A DNA stretch of 50,584 nucleotides from Massilia glaciei (GTDB taxonomy: Bacteria; Pseudomonadota; Gammaproteobacteria; Burkholderiales; Burkholderiaceae_D), in contig NZ_PXWF02000233.1 of assembly GCF_003011895.2 (NCBI RefSeq), forward strand, positions 1 through 50,584. The letters are read 5' to 3'. Position 1 is the stretch's first letter. Each line of letters opens with the position of its first letter. Below the pieces are notes generated by a model. That model had not been told where the DNA came from and did no database searches. It saw only the letters and a program-made list of their open reading frames with translations. The position numbers were made by a program, and so were the translations under genes. Positions 7,817 to 16,958 of the stretch are shown one piece after another.

Positions 7817-7954
7817 GTGCGGCACGGTTTATCGTCGCTCAAGGTAGTCGTTGATTAATGTTATTTCAATTGTAATCCGTGGGAAATTACTGTTTACTGG
7901 GAAAGGCAAACGCATCACGTCCTTCACCGTATTTTCCCCACAGGAGTGCAAATC

Positions 7955-8401
7955 TTGACCACGAAGCCGCCGGCCCTTAGATCCCTTTCCCTGGCGTTGT
8001 TGCTGTCCGTGAGCGCGGCGGCTGGCGCCGAAACCATCGTTTACACCAGCGAGGCCGGTTTGCCGGCCGCCAGCACGGGGCCGGTGCAAGGCGGTGGCGC
8101 CTTCGACCGGCTCGCCGTGGCCGCCAAAGTCGCGACGGGCGGTGATTTCGTGCTCCCGGCCGCCATGGCCGGGGGCGGCGCCGGCGCGCACGCCTTCAAG
8201 TTGGCCGATTCGACAGCCGACAGCCTCATCGGCGTCGCGTCGACCCGGCCAGTGGGGCCCGCCAGCGTCGATCCGGCAGGCGCCGCCTACTGGTCCACCG
8301 CCAACAATGCGGCGCCCGCGGTGCCCGAGGCGGACAGCTACACCATGCTGCTGGCCGGCTTGCTGGTCATGGCCTGGCTGATCAAACAGCACGACAACTA
8401 A
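7955..8401 (+). CDS. PEP-CTERM sorting-domain protein
   Basis: The 148-residue secreted protein has a signal peptide ending SAAAGA and an Ala/Gly-rich body. Its C-terminus reads VPEADSYTMLLAGLLVMAWL followed by a basic tail with Lys: a PEP-like motif, a hydrophobic helix and a charged end. That is the PEP-CTERM signal processed by exosortase EpsH/XrtA in exopolysaccharide producers. I chose TTG at 7955 because CAGGAG ends 8 bases before it; the in-frame GTG at 7946 overlaps that site. No exosortase gene is in the window. The stop codon touches a dispersed repeat that may act as terminator. Confidence 0.7.
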   Translation: MTTKPPALRSLSLALLLSVSAAAGAETIVYTSEAGLPAASTGPVQGGGAFDRLAVAAKVATGGDFVLPAAMAGGGAGAHAFKLADSTADSLIGVASTRPVGPASVDPAGAAYWSTANNAAPAVPEADSYTMLLAGLLVMAWLIKQHDN

Positions 8402-8563
8402 GAGGCGGAGAGTCTTTCGACCATGCCCTTCCATCCCGCCGGAAAGCGCCCGCTCGTCGTTGCAAATGCTCGCCATAGCCCGAGCTATGGCTGTGCTTTG
8501 CGCCTCGATCGGCCACCTTCGGGCGCGCTGCTCGGGCACGTCAGAAAAACTCTCAGCCTCTGA
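8402..8563 (-). repeat. Dispersed MITE-like intergenic repeat, copy A
   Basis: This element of about 160 bp is the reverse complement of the segment at 18100-18262, with extensive identity, including CGCAAAGCACAGCCATAGC and GAGCATTTGCAACGACGA. The ends are imperfect inverted repeats (AGAGGCGGAGAGTCTTT and AAAAACTCTCAGCCTCT), and the centre has an 8-bp hairpin, GCCATAGC-CCGA-GCTATGGC. It carries no coding sequence, so it looks like a non-autonomous mobile or structured intergenic element. It starts right at the stop of the PEP-CTERM gene. Confidence 0.85.
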
Positions 8564-8584
8564 TCCCCCACCATTGCCGGCCTT

Positions 8585-8592
8585 GCTATAAT
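8585..8592 (+). promoter_or_regulatory. Extended -10 promoter candidate for tdk
   Basis: TGCTATAAT (8584-8592) is a consensus -10 with the extended TGn element, 28 bp before the tdk start. No convincing -35 lies at 17 bp, as expected for extended -10 promoters. Confidence 0.5.
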
Positions 8593-8620
8593 CGCGCTCT
8601 TTCGTTGGCGAGAGCGGGCA

Positions 8621-9172
8621 GTGGCAAAACTTTACTTCAGGTATTCGGCGATGAACGCCGGCAAGTCGACCGCGATGCTGCAAGTGGCCCACAACTACGA
8701 GGAGCAGGGCCAGAAAGTGCTGCTTTACACCGCCTCCATCGACAGCCGCTACGGCGTCGGCAAAGTCACCTCGCGCCTCGGGCCGCAGCGCCAGGTCGAC
8801 ACCTTCGACGGCGACACCGACTTCCTGGCCAGCGTGCCGCAGGTCGCCTGCGTGCTCGTCGACGAAGCCCAATTCCTTTCCACCGTCCAGGCCCAGCAAT
8901 TGCACCAGCTGGCCCAGGTTAGGGGCGTGCCCGTCATCTGCTACGGCTTGCGCACCGACTTCATGGGCGAGCCGTTTCCCGGCTCGGCCTACCTGTTGGC
9001 CCTGGCCGACGACATCGAAGAGCTCAAAAACATTTGTGCCTGCGGCAAGAAGGCGACGATGAACATCCGCGTCGACGCGCAGCGCCGCCGCATCCGCCAG
9101 GGCGAGCAGGTCAGCATCGGCGGCAACGAACGCTACTTCCAGGCCTGCGGGCGCTGCTTCTACGCGGGCTGA
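8621..9172 (+). CDS. tdk: Thymidine kinase
   Basis: The 183-residue protein phosphorylates thymidine to dTMP with ATP in the salvage pathway. The type II TK pattern is complete: P-loop SAMNAGKST (residues 9-17), VDEAQF (D81, E82), and a C-terminal zinc site built from CAC and CGRC with the lasso GGNERYFQ between them. Length and motif order match the cytosolic tetrameric bacterial enzyme. The start is GTG at 8621, giving MAKLYFRYS; no stronger start lies upstream. The next gene begins 8 bp after the stop, so the two are probably cotranscribed. Confidence 0.95.
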   Translation: MAKLYFRYSAMNAGKSTAMLQVAHNYEEQGQKVLLYTASIDSRYGVGKVTSRLGPQRQVDTFDGDTDFLASVPQVACVLVDEAQFLSTVQAQQLHQLAQVRGVPVICYGLRTDFMGEPFPGSAYLLALADDIEELKNICACGKKATMNIRVDAQRRRIRQGEQVSIGGNERYFQACGRCFYAG

Positions 9173-9180
9173 GCCCCACC

Positions 9181-9738
9181 ATGTCCGCCTTCGACTGCGG
9201 CGCGTTGGCGCCGGCCATCGTCTGCCGGCACGGCGACTTGTTGCTCTATCTGCTGCCCTCGGCCGGCCTGGCGCTGGTGATCCGCGCGCTGGCCGGCAGC
9301 CATCCTTTCTTCTTCGTGTTCACCGTCGCCGGCACCGTGTGCCACGAGCTGGCGCACTTTTGGGTGGGCTGGCTCACGGGCGCGCGCCCGAGCTCGCTGT
9401 CGGTGATCCCGCGCCGCGCCGGCCAGCACTGGCAGCTCGGTTCGGTCACGCTGACCCGGGTGCGCTGGTACAACGCCGCGCCCGCCGCGCTGGCGCCGTT
9501 CCTGATCATCGCGCTGCCGTTCGCCGTGGCCTGGTGGCGCACCGGCCCCGGCTGGCGCTTCGAACTGGCCGACCTGGCAATCGCGCTCGCGCTGGCGCCC
9601 CAGTGGTTGTCTTTCTGGCCATCGGGCGCCGATTGGCGTGTCGCCCGGCGCTCCTGGCCCTTGCTGTTGCCGCTCGCCGGTGCCGGCTGGCTGGCCCTGG
9701 GCGGCGCGCGGACTCTGTTTCAATTTGTAAAATCGTGA
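9181..9738 (+). CDS. Membrane protein with HExxH zinc-protease motif (M50-like)
   Basis: The 185-residue integral membrane protein has about four to five hydrophobic segments. HELAH (about residues 58-62) lies in the second hydrophobic segment, in the context VCHELAHFWVGWLTG, as in site-2-protease-like metallopeptidases, where the two His bind zinc and Glu is catalytic. I see no NPxxPxxxLDG second motif, so zinc coordination is incomplete by M50 standards and activity is uncertain. The ATG at 9181 is preferred; the longer frame from 9034 only overlaps tdk. It follows tdk by 8 bp. Confidence 0.7.
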   Translation: MSAFDCGALAPAIVCRHGDLLLYLLPSAGLALVIRALAGSHPFFFVFTVAGTVCHELAHFWVGWLTGARPSSLSVIPRRAGQHWQLGSVTLTRVRWYNAAPAALAPFLIIALPFAVAWWRTGPGWRFELADLAIALALAPQWLSFWPSGADWRVARRSWPLLLPLAGAGWLALGGARTLFQFVKS

Positions 9739-9824
9739 GGGTCGACCGGGAAAGTCGTTAAGCTCGGGTGTAAGTGCGCATATCGCGCTTGCTTCAAGCT
9801 GGCTCTGCAAACTGGCGATCCTGT

Positions 9825-9830
9825 TAGAAT
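9825..9830 (+). promoter_or_regulatory. -10 promoter candidate for prc
   Basis: TAGAAT in the context CTGTTAGAATCGCG sits 92 bp upstream of the prc start. The best -35 is weak (TCTGCA, 15-bp spacer), so this is a tentative call. Confidence 0.35.
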
Positions 9831-9921
9831 CGCGTACAGTGAGGAATGATTGCCTCGAGGCGCACTTGGGATCGCACCAAATGCCCGCAGATACACCGGA
9901 TAACGCTCGGAGAAACATCGA

Positions 9922-12087
9922 ATGAAAAAGCAACTACTGATCGCCATGATGGCCTTCGCCGTGTCCACCGAAGTGGCCATGGCACAAAACAAACAAGCGG
10001 TGGGCCCGATCAATCTCAAGCCGGTCGCGGGCCAGACGCAGGCGGCGCTGATGACGGCGCATTTCTTCACCAACTACCATTACAAGGCGATGCCGCTCGA
10101 CGACGGCATGTCGGCGAAAATCTTCGACCGCTATTTCAAATCGCTCGACGGCGACAAGCTCATCTTCCTGGCCAGCGACATCGAGCAGTTCTCGGTGATG
10201 CGCACCCGCCTCGACGACGCGATCGAGAACGAAGACTTGCGCGTGCCGTTCATCATCCACTCGCTGTACCAGCAGCGCTTCGCCCAGCGCCTGGCCTACT
10301 CGCGCGAACTGCTCAAGACCAAACCCGACTTCACCATCAACGAGAGCTTGCAGCTCGACCGCGAAAAGGCCGAGTGGCCCAAGAACGAGGACGAGGTCCG
10401 GGACATCTGGCGCAAGCGCGTCAAGAACGACTGGCTGCGCCTCAAGCTGGCCGGCAAGAACGACAAGGCGATCCGCGAAACGCTCGACAAGCGCTACGAG
10501 AACTATCAAAAGCGCGTGCGCAAGCTCGATGGCGAGGACGTGTTCCAGGCCTTCATGAACGCCTACTCGACCTCGATCGACCCGCACACCAACTACCTCG
10601 GTCCGCGGGCGGCCGAAAACTTCGACATCTCGATGCGCCTCTCGCTCGAAGGCATCGGCGCGGTGCTGCAAACGCGCGACGAATATACGGTCATCCGCGA
10701 GATCGTCGCCGGCAGCCCGGCCTTCATGTCGGGCAAGCTCAAAGTGGGCGACCGCATCGTCGCCGTGGCCCAGGGCAGCGCGCCGTTCGTCGACGTGCTC
10801 GGCTGGCGCATCGACGACGTCGTGCCGCTGGTGCGCGGCGCCAAGAACTCCAAGGTGCGCCTCGACGTGCTGCCGGCCGACGCCGGCACCGACGCCAAGC
10901 ACACGATCGTCACGCTCACGCGCCAGAAGATCCGCATGGAGGAGCAGGCCGCCAAGAAGTCGATCATCGAAGTGCGCGACGGCGCCATGACGCGCCGCGT
11001 CGGCGTGGTCTCGCTGCCGACCTTCTACCTTGATTTCGAGGCGCGCCGCCGCGGCGACCGCGACTACAAGAGCGCCACGCGCGACGTCGCCCGCATCCTC
11101 GGCGAACTCAAAAAGGCCAAGGTCGACAACGTCCTGATCGACCTGCGCAACAACGGCGGCGGTTCGCTCGACGAGGCGATCGAGCTGACCGGCCTGTTCA
11201 TCGACAAGGGCCCAGTGGTGCAGCACCGCAGCGCGGGCGGCAAGGTCACCGTCGAAGTCGACACCAACGCCGGCATCGCGTGGGACGGCCCGGTGGGCGT
11301 GCTGATCAACCGCAGCTCGGCCTCGGCATCCGAAATTTTCGCCGCCGCCATCCAGGACTACGGCCGCGGCCTGATCATCGGCGAGCCGACCTTCGGCAAG
11401 GGCACCGTGCAGTCGCTCAAACGGCTCGACGAGAACGTGCGCCTGGGCGAGATCAAGATGACCACGGCGCAGTTCTTCCGGATCAACGGCGGCACCACTC
11501 AGTTGCGCGGCGTCGCGCCCGACATCAAGATGCCGGTGCTGGCCGACCTCGAGACGTACGGCGAGTCGAGCTTCGACAACGCGCTGCCATGGACCTCGAT
11601 CGAGGCGGCCAGCTTTGTGCCGGCCGGCGACCAGCGCGAAGTGGTGGCCCCGCTGCAGCAGCGCCACGAGGCGCGCATCGCCAAGGACAAGGACTTCATC
11701 TACCTGAACGAGGACCTGGCCGAGGTGCGCAAGCTGCGCAAGGAAAACGCGATCTCGCTCAACGAGGCCGTGCGCCGCAAGGAGCGCGACGTGCAGGAGG
11801 CGCGCGCCAAGCTGCGCGAGGCGCGCCAGGTGAGCGTGCGCAACGCCAAGTCCCCGGCCGCCGCGGCGGCCCGTAAAAAGGCGCGCCAGGACGACGGCCT
11901 GCAGGCCGACGAGCGCAATCTGGCGTCCGAGCTGGCGGCCGAAAAGGCGGCCAAGGACGCCAAGGACGTCATGCTCACCGAAGCGGCCCATATTCTGAGC
12001 GACCAGGTCAGCATGCTCGCGACCGACTCGCGCCTGGCCTCGCGCGTGATGCTGTACAAGGCGGCGCTCAAGGGGGCCTCCAACTAG
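9922..12087 (+). CDS. prc: Tail-specific (carboxy-terminal processing) protease Prc, S41 family
   Basis: The 721-residue periplasmic protease has a signal peptide (MKKQLLIAMMAFAVSTEVAMA). It degrades or trims proteins from the C-terminus and is linked to cell-wall hydrolase turnover. The N-terminal helical domain includes AYSTSIDPHTNYLGPR, the PDZ domain starts near residue 243 (LEGIGAVLQTRDEYTV), and the catalytic core has the Ser/Lys dyad S468 (in SASASE) and K493 (in EPTFGKGTVQ). The 25-residue separation equals that of E. coli Tsp. The long C-terminal Lys/Arg/Ala-rich helical region is typical of proteobacterial Prc. A strong terminator follows 26 bp after the stop. Confidence 0.95.
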   Translation: MKKQLLIAMMAFAVSTEVAMAQNKQAVGPINLKPVAGQTQAALMTAHFFTNYHYKAMPLDDGMSAKIFDRYFKSLDGDKLIFLASDIEQFSVMRTRLDDAIENEDLRVPFIIHSLYQQRFAQRLAYSRELLKTKPDFTINESLQLDREKAEWPKNEDEVRDIWRKRVKNDWLRLKLAGKNDKAIRETLDKRYENYQKRVRKLDGEDVFQAFMNAYSTSIDPHTNYLGPRAAENFDISMRLSLEGIGAVLQTRDEYTVIREIVAGSPAFMSGKLKVGDRIVAVAQGSAPFVDVLGWRIDDVVPLVRGAKNSKVRLDVLPADAGTDAKHTIVTLTRQKIRMEEQAAKKSIIEVRDGAMTRRVGVVSLPTFYLDFEARRRGDRDYKSATRDVARILGELKKAKVDNVLIDLRNNGGGSLDEAIELTGLFIDKGPVVQHRSAGGKVTVEVDTNAGIAWDGPVGVLINRSSASASEIFAAAIQDYGRGLIIGEPTFGKGTVQSLKRLDENVRLGEIKMTTAQFFRINGGTTQLRGVAPDIKMPVLADLETYGESSFDNALPWTSIEAASFVPAGDQREVVAPLQQRHEARIAKDKDFIYLNEDLAEVRKLRKENAISLNEAVRRKERDVQEARAKLREARQVSVRNAKSPAAAAARKKARQDDGLQADERNLASELAAEKAAKDAKDVMLTEAAHILSDQVSMLATDSRLASRVMLYKAALKGASN

Positions 12088-12113
12088 GCCTGACCCGCGC
12101 CATAAAAAACCTG

Positions 12114-12154
12114 TGCCTTGCGTGGACATATCGTCCACGCAAGGCATTTTTTTT
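12114..12154 (+). terminator. Strong Rho-independent terminator of prc
   Basis: There is a perfect 14-bp stem, TGCCTTGCGTGGAC/GTCCACGCAAGGCA (12114-12127 and 12133-12146), with a 5-base loop and eight T residues (12147-12154). AAAAAA upstream of the stem could give some activity on the other strand. Confidence 0.95.
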
Positions 12155-12214
12155 GCGGTACAATCCTTGTGAACGGTCGTGCTTTTTTTTGCCCGGCGAT
12201 AACAAGGAGACGGT

Positions 12215-13405
12215 ATGGACTTGAACTATACGAGCGAGGATCTGGCGTTCCGCGACCATGTGCGCGCCTTCCTCGAGGCCAATCTGCCGGCCGACCTGCA
12301 ACACAAGGTGCGCCACCACCTGCGCCTGTCGAAGGACGACTACGTGCGCTGGCACAAGACGCTGGCCAAGCAGGGCTGGGTCGCGCCGGCCTGGCCGGTC
12401 GAGCACGGCGGCCCGGGCTGGACCCATGTGCAGCGCCACATCTTCGACGACGAGTGCGCGCGCGCCGGCACGCCCCAGGTGCTGCCGTTCGGCGTGAACA
12501 TGGTCGCGCCGGTGATCATGGCCTTCGGCAACGAGGAGCAAAAAGCCCACTTCCTGCCGCGCATATTGTCGTGCGAGGATTGGTGGTGCCAGGGGTATTC
12601 GGAACCGGGCGCCGGCTCCGACCTCGCCTCGCTCAAGACATCCGCCGAGCGCGTGGGCGAGCACTACATCGTCAACGGCCAGAAGACCTGGACCACGCTG
12701 GCCCAGCACGCCGACATGATCTTCTGCCTGGTGCGCACCGACACCGGCGTGCGCAAGCAGGAGGGCATCTCGTTCCTGTTGATCGACATGCACGCGCCGG
12801 GCGTGACGGTGCGCCCGATCATCATGCTCGACGAGGACCACGAGGTCAACGAGGTCTTCTTCGACAACGTGAAGGTCCCGGTGGCGAACCTGATCGGCCA
12901 GGAGAACAAGGGCTGGACCTACGCCAAATACCTGCTTGGCCACGAGCGCACCGGCATCGCCGCGGTGGGGCGCTCGAAGCGCGAACTGGGCTTCCTCAAG
13001 CGGCTCGCCAGCGCCGAGCAAAAAAACGGCAAGCCGCTGCTGGCCGACCCAATGTTCGGGGCCAAGGTCGCCACGCTCGAGATCGAGCTGATGGCGCTCG
13101 AAACGACGGTGCAGCGGGTGCTGGCGCAGGCGCACAAGGCGCCGGGGCCGGAGGCCTCGGTGCTCAAGGTGCGCGGCACCGACATCCAGCAAAGCCTGAC
13201 CGAGCTGATGGTCGAGGCGGCCGGGCCGATGGCGATGCCGTTCGACCCGGCCTTCCTCGAGGGCGAGCGCGCGCGCAGCGTGGCCGACGACGACGACGCG
13301 GCGCCGCTGCTGTCGTACTACTTCAATTTCCGCAAGACCTCCATCTACGGCGGCTCGAACGAAATCCAACGCAACATCATCACCCAGATGATCCTGGGCC
13401 TGTGA
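12215..13405 (+). CDS. Acyl-CoA dehydrogenase, PimC-like large subunit
   Basis: The 396-residue FAD-dependent acyl-CoA dehydrogenase has N-terminal helices, then YSEPGAGSDLASL (flavin-loop signature), TTLAQHADMIFCLVRTD, and the C-terminal YGGSNEIQRNIITQMIL. The N-terminal LNYTSEDLAFRDHVRAFL and the pairing with a second, shorter dehydrogenase resemble the PimC/PimD pair that starts beta-oxidation of pimeloyl-CoA and related acyl-CoAs. AAGGAGA precedes the ATG. It is first of four tightly linked genes (two dehydrogenases, two MaoC proteins). Substrate range is inferred only. A TACAAT box (12159-12164) upstream may be its -10. Confidence 0.9.
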   Translation: MDLNYTSEDLAFRDHVRAFLEANLPADLQHKVRHHLRLSKDDYVRWHKTLAKQGWVAPAWPVEHGGPGWTHVQRHIFDDECARAGTPQVLPFGVNMVAPVIMAFGNEEQKAHFLPRILSCEDWWCQGYSEPGAGSDLASLKTSAERVGEHYIVNGQKTWTTLAQHADMIFCLVRTDTGVRKQEGISFLLIDMHAPGVTVRPIIMLDEDHEVNEVFFDNVKVPVANLIGQENKGWTYAKYLLGHERTGIAAVGRSKRELGFLKRLASAEQKNGKPLLADPMFGAKVATLEIELMALETTVQRVLAQAHKAPGPEASVLKVRGTDIQQSLTELMVEAAGPMAMPFDPAFLEGERARSVADDDDAAPLLSYYFNFRKTSIYGGSNEIQRNIITQMILGL

Positions 13406-13415
13406 GGAACTGAAC

Positions 13416-14561
13416 ATGGACTTCAACTTCAAGGAAGAACAGCAGCAGTTCGGCGACGCGCTCAAACGCTGGGTCGGCAAGGACTACAGCTTCGAGGCGC
13501 GCAAGAAAATCATCGGCTCCGAGGCCGGCGTCTCGGACGCGGCCTGGGCCACGCTGGCCGAACTGGGCATGACGGCGCTGCCGGTGCCGGAGGAGCAGGG
13601 CGGGTTCAACGGCAGCGCGGTCGACATGTTCGTCGTGATGCAGGAGCTCGGGCGCGGGCTCGTGGTCGAGCCGTATTTCGCGACCGTGCTCGGGGCCGAA
13701 TTCCTCCGGCGCGGCGGCGGCCACGCAAGCCTGCTCGAGCAGGTCGCCGGCGGCGAACTCAAACTGGCCTGCGCCTTGGGCGAAAAACAATCGCGCCACG
13801 ACCTGTGCGACATCGCGACGACGGCCACATTAGAGGCCGGCGGCTACGTGCTCAACGGCCGCAAGAACGTGGTGCTGCACGGCGCGCAGGCGGGCAGCCT
13901 GATCGTCTCGGCGCGCAGCGGCGGCGCCCAGCGCGACGCCGACGGCATCAGCCTGTTCGTGCTGCCGGCCGCCACCGCCGGGGTGCGCGTGACCGACTAC
14001 CGCACGCTCGACGGCCAGCGCGCCGCCGATATCGTGTTCGACGGGGTGCGCGTCGGCGCCGACGCCCTGGTGGGCGGGGCGGGCGGCGGCTGGAGCGTGC
14101 TCGAGGCGGCGGCCGACTACGGCGCCGGCCTGCTGTGCGCGGAGGCGCTGGGCGCGATGGAGGCGATCTTCGAGGCCACGCTCGAGTACCTCAAGACGCG
14201 CAGCCAGTTCGGCGTCCCGATCGGCAAATTCCAGGCGCTGCAGCACCGCATGGCCGACATGTACATCCACCTCGAGCAGGCGCGTTCGATGGCGCTGCTG
14301 GCGGCCGTCAAGCTGGGCGGCGACGACGCCAACGAACGCCGGCGCGCGGTCTCGGCGGCCAAGTTCAGGGTCGGGCAGGCGCTCAAGTTCGTCGGCCAGC
14401 AGGCGGTGCAACTGCACGGCGGCATGGGCGTGACCGACGAACTGCCGGCCGCGCACCACTTCAAGCGGCTCACCATGATCGAGCTCACGCTGGGCGACTC
14501 CGACCACCACCTGGCGCGCTTCATGGCGCTGCCCGGTTTTGCGCAGGGTGGCGAAGCGTGA
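13416..14561 (+). CDS. Acyl-CoA dehydrogenase, PimD-like small subunit
   Basis: This 381-residue acyl-CoA dehydrogenase homologue begins 10 bp after the previous gene. It keeps the family fold, with a central SARSGG/LFVLPA beta region and the C-terminal QAVQLHGGMGVTDELPAAHHFKRL. Its N-terminal half (FKEEQQQFGDALKRWV, ALPVPEEQGGFNGSAVDM) is diverged, as in PimD-type partners of a PimC-like subunit. The two products probably form a heteromeric dehydrogenase. The stop overlaps the GTG of the next gene (GTGA), implying coupled translation. Confidence 0.88.
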   Translation: MDFNFKEEQQQFGDALKRWVGKDYSFEARKKIIGSEAGVSDAAWATLAELGMTALPVPEEQGGFNGSAVDMFVVMQELGRGLVVEPYFATVLGAEFLRRGGGHASLLEQVAGGELKLACALGEKQSRHDLCDIATTATLEAGGYVLNGRKNVVLHGAQAGSLIVSARSGGAQRDADGISLFVLPAATAGVRVTDYRTLDGQRAADIVFDGVRVGADALVGGAGGGWSVLEAAADYGAGLLCAEALGAMEAIFEATLEYLKTRSQFGVPIGKFQALQHRMADMYIHLEQARSMALLAAVKLGGDDANERRRAVSAAKFRVGQALKFVGQQAVQLHGGMGVTDELPAAHHFKRLTMIELTLGDSDHHLARFMALPGFAQGGEA

Positions 14562-15028
14562 AGAAGAACGACTGGTATTTCGAGGATTTTTTCGTCGGCC
14601 AGGAGATCGACCTGGGCACACGGCTGGTGAGCGAGGAGGAGATCATCGCCTTCGCCACGCAATTCGACCCGCAGCCGTTCCACATCGACCACGAGGCGGC
14701 CGAGGCCTCGATATTTGGCGGCGTGATCGCGAGCGGATGGCACACCTGCAGCATGATGATGCGGATGGTCGTCGATGGCCTGATGAGCGCCTCGTCGAGC
14801 ATGGGCTCGCCCGGCGTGGACGCGGTGCGCTGGCTGCTGCCGGTGCATGCCGGCGACACCCTCAGCGTTTTGTACCGGACGACCAAGGTCAAGGCATCGG
14901 CCTCGCGGCCCGACCGCGGGGTGGTGTGGTCGCGCTGGGCGGCGAGCAACCAGCGCGGAGAACTGGTGTGCACGATCGAAGGGATGGGCATGTTCGGACG
15001 GCGCCCGGCGGAGGGGCTGCATGCGTGA
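14558..15028 (+). CDS. MaoC-like enoyl-CoA hydratase, first copy
   Basis: The 156-residue hot-dog-fold protein contains FATQFDPQPFHID followed by FGGVIASGWHT. In MaoC and (R)-hydratases the Asp and His of this motif (D37 and H42 here) activate water to hydrate trans-2-enoyl-CoA. The start is GTG at 14558, overlapping the upstream stop by four bases and giving VKKNDWYFEDF. It should take the dehydrogenase product to the (R)-3-hydroxyacyl-CoA or a related step. Confidence 0.88.
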   Translation: MKKNDWYFEDFFVGQEIDLGTRLVSEEEIIAFATQFDPQPFHIDHEAAEASIFGGVIASGWHTCSMMMRMVVDGLMSASSSMGSPGVDAVRWLLPVHAGDTLSVLYRTTKVKASASRPDRGVVWSRWAASNQRGELVCTIEGMGMFGRRPAEGLHA

Positions 15029-15476
15029 GATCAGCCATCTTGCCGATTTCCGGGACTTGATCGGCGTTGAGGTGGCCGTCTCCGACTGGTTCGAGATCGA
15101 CCAGCGGCGCATCGACACCTTCGCCGACGCCACCAACGACCACCAGTGGATCCACCTCGACGCCGAGCGCTGCGCGCGCGAGTCGCCGTATAAGACGACG
15201 ATCGCGCACGGCTTCCTGACGCTGTCGCTGCTGCCGGCGATGCTCGAATCGGCGCTCGCGATGAAGGATGTGAAGTTGGGCCTGAACTATGGCCTGAACC
15301 GGGTGCGTTTCCCGGCGCCGGTGCCGGTGGACAGCCGGCTGCGCGCGCGCCTGACGCTGCGGGCGATGGACGACATCGAGGGCGGCGCCCAGCTCGGCTG
15401 GAGCGTGGTGGTCGAGCGCGAAGGCAGCGACAAGCCCGTCTGCGCGGCCGACCTGCTGCTGCGCTGCTTCACGTAA
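15021..15476 (+). CDS. MaoC-like enoyl-CoA hydratase, second copy
   Basis: The 151-residue hot-dog-fold protein starts at ATG 15021, overlapping the preceding MaoC gene by 8 bases. The motif DATNDHQWIHLD has D40 and H45 as the likely hydratase dyad, followed by IAHGFLTLSLLP. It resembles the enoyl-CoA hydratase MaoC group more than the first copy does, so the two copies are diverged and may act as a heterodimer or on different substrates. It is the last gene of the operon. The downstream palindromic repeats may end transcription. Confidence 0.88.
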   Translation: MREISHLADFRDLIGVEVAVSDWFEIDQRRIDTFADATNDHQWIHLDAERCARESPYKTTIAHGFLTLSLLPAMLESALAMKDVKLGLNYGLNRVRFPAPVPVDSRLRARLTLRAMDDIEGGAQLGWSVVVEREGSDKPVCAADLLLRCFT

Positions 15477-15519
15477 ACAATCTCGGAGGGCGCGGACCCG
15501 TCTCCCGAAAACATTCCGT

Positions 15520-15691
15520 AACCGGGGTCTGACCCCGATTGTGAAATATTTCATAACTGGGGTCAGACCCCAATTAAGAAATTGGCGGCCGCGCCGGCCA
15601 GTTTAGAGGGCGCTGTGTAATTGGTTGGGAACATTTCACAACCGGGGTCTGACCCCGATTGTGAAATATTTCATAAGTGGGGTCAGACGCG
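15520..15691. repeat. REP-like doublet: two palindromic units 120 bp apart
   Basis: Two near-identical units of 52 bp (15520-15571 and 15640-15691) each consist of GGGGTCTGACCCC, then GTGAAATATTTCAT, then GGGGTCAGACCCC or a variant. Each unit is itself an imperfect inverted repeat centred on GAAATATTTC. In unit 2 the right palindrome is damaged (GGGGTCAGACGCG). Such GGGGTCAGACCCC repeats are, as I recall, scattered in betaproteobacterial genomes beside REP-associated transposases. Here they fill the gap between converging genes, and no transposase is present. Confidence 0.85.
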
Positions 15692-15718
15692 GGTTTGAAA
15701 CTGAGGGTATAGAGTTGG

Positions 15719-16939
<1,221 letters not shown>

Positions 16940-16958
16940 GTCTTGTCCTTGATGGTGG

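Noticed and set aside
9034-9180. Longer start for the HExxH membrane protein gene
   Set aside because: The extension overlaps the tdk zinc-site codons in another frame and adds only Arg/Pro-rich sequence. ATG 9181 begins a normal membrane protein.
5585-12147. Very long antisense reading frames opposite the acylase (5585-7825) and prc (9934-12147)
   Set aside because: They are open because of GC-rich codon bias on the real strand. Products are His/Arg/Val-rich with no domain resemblance, and the sense frames encode well-recognised proteins.
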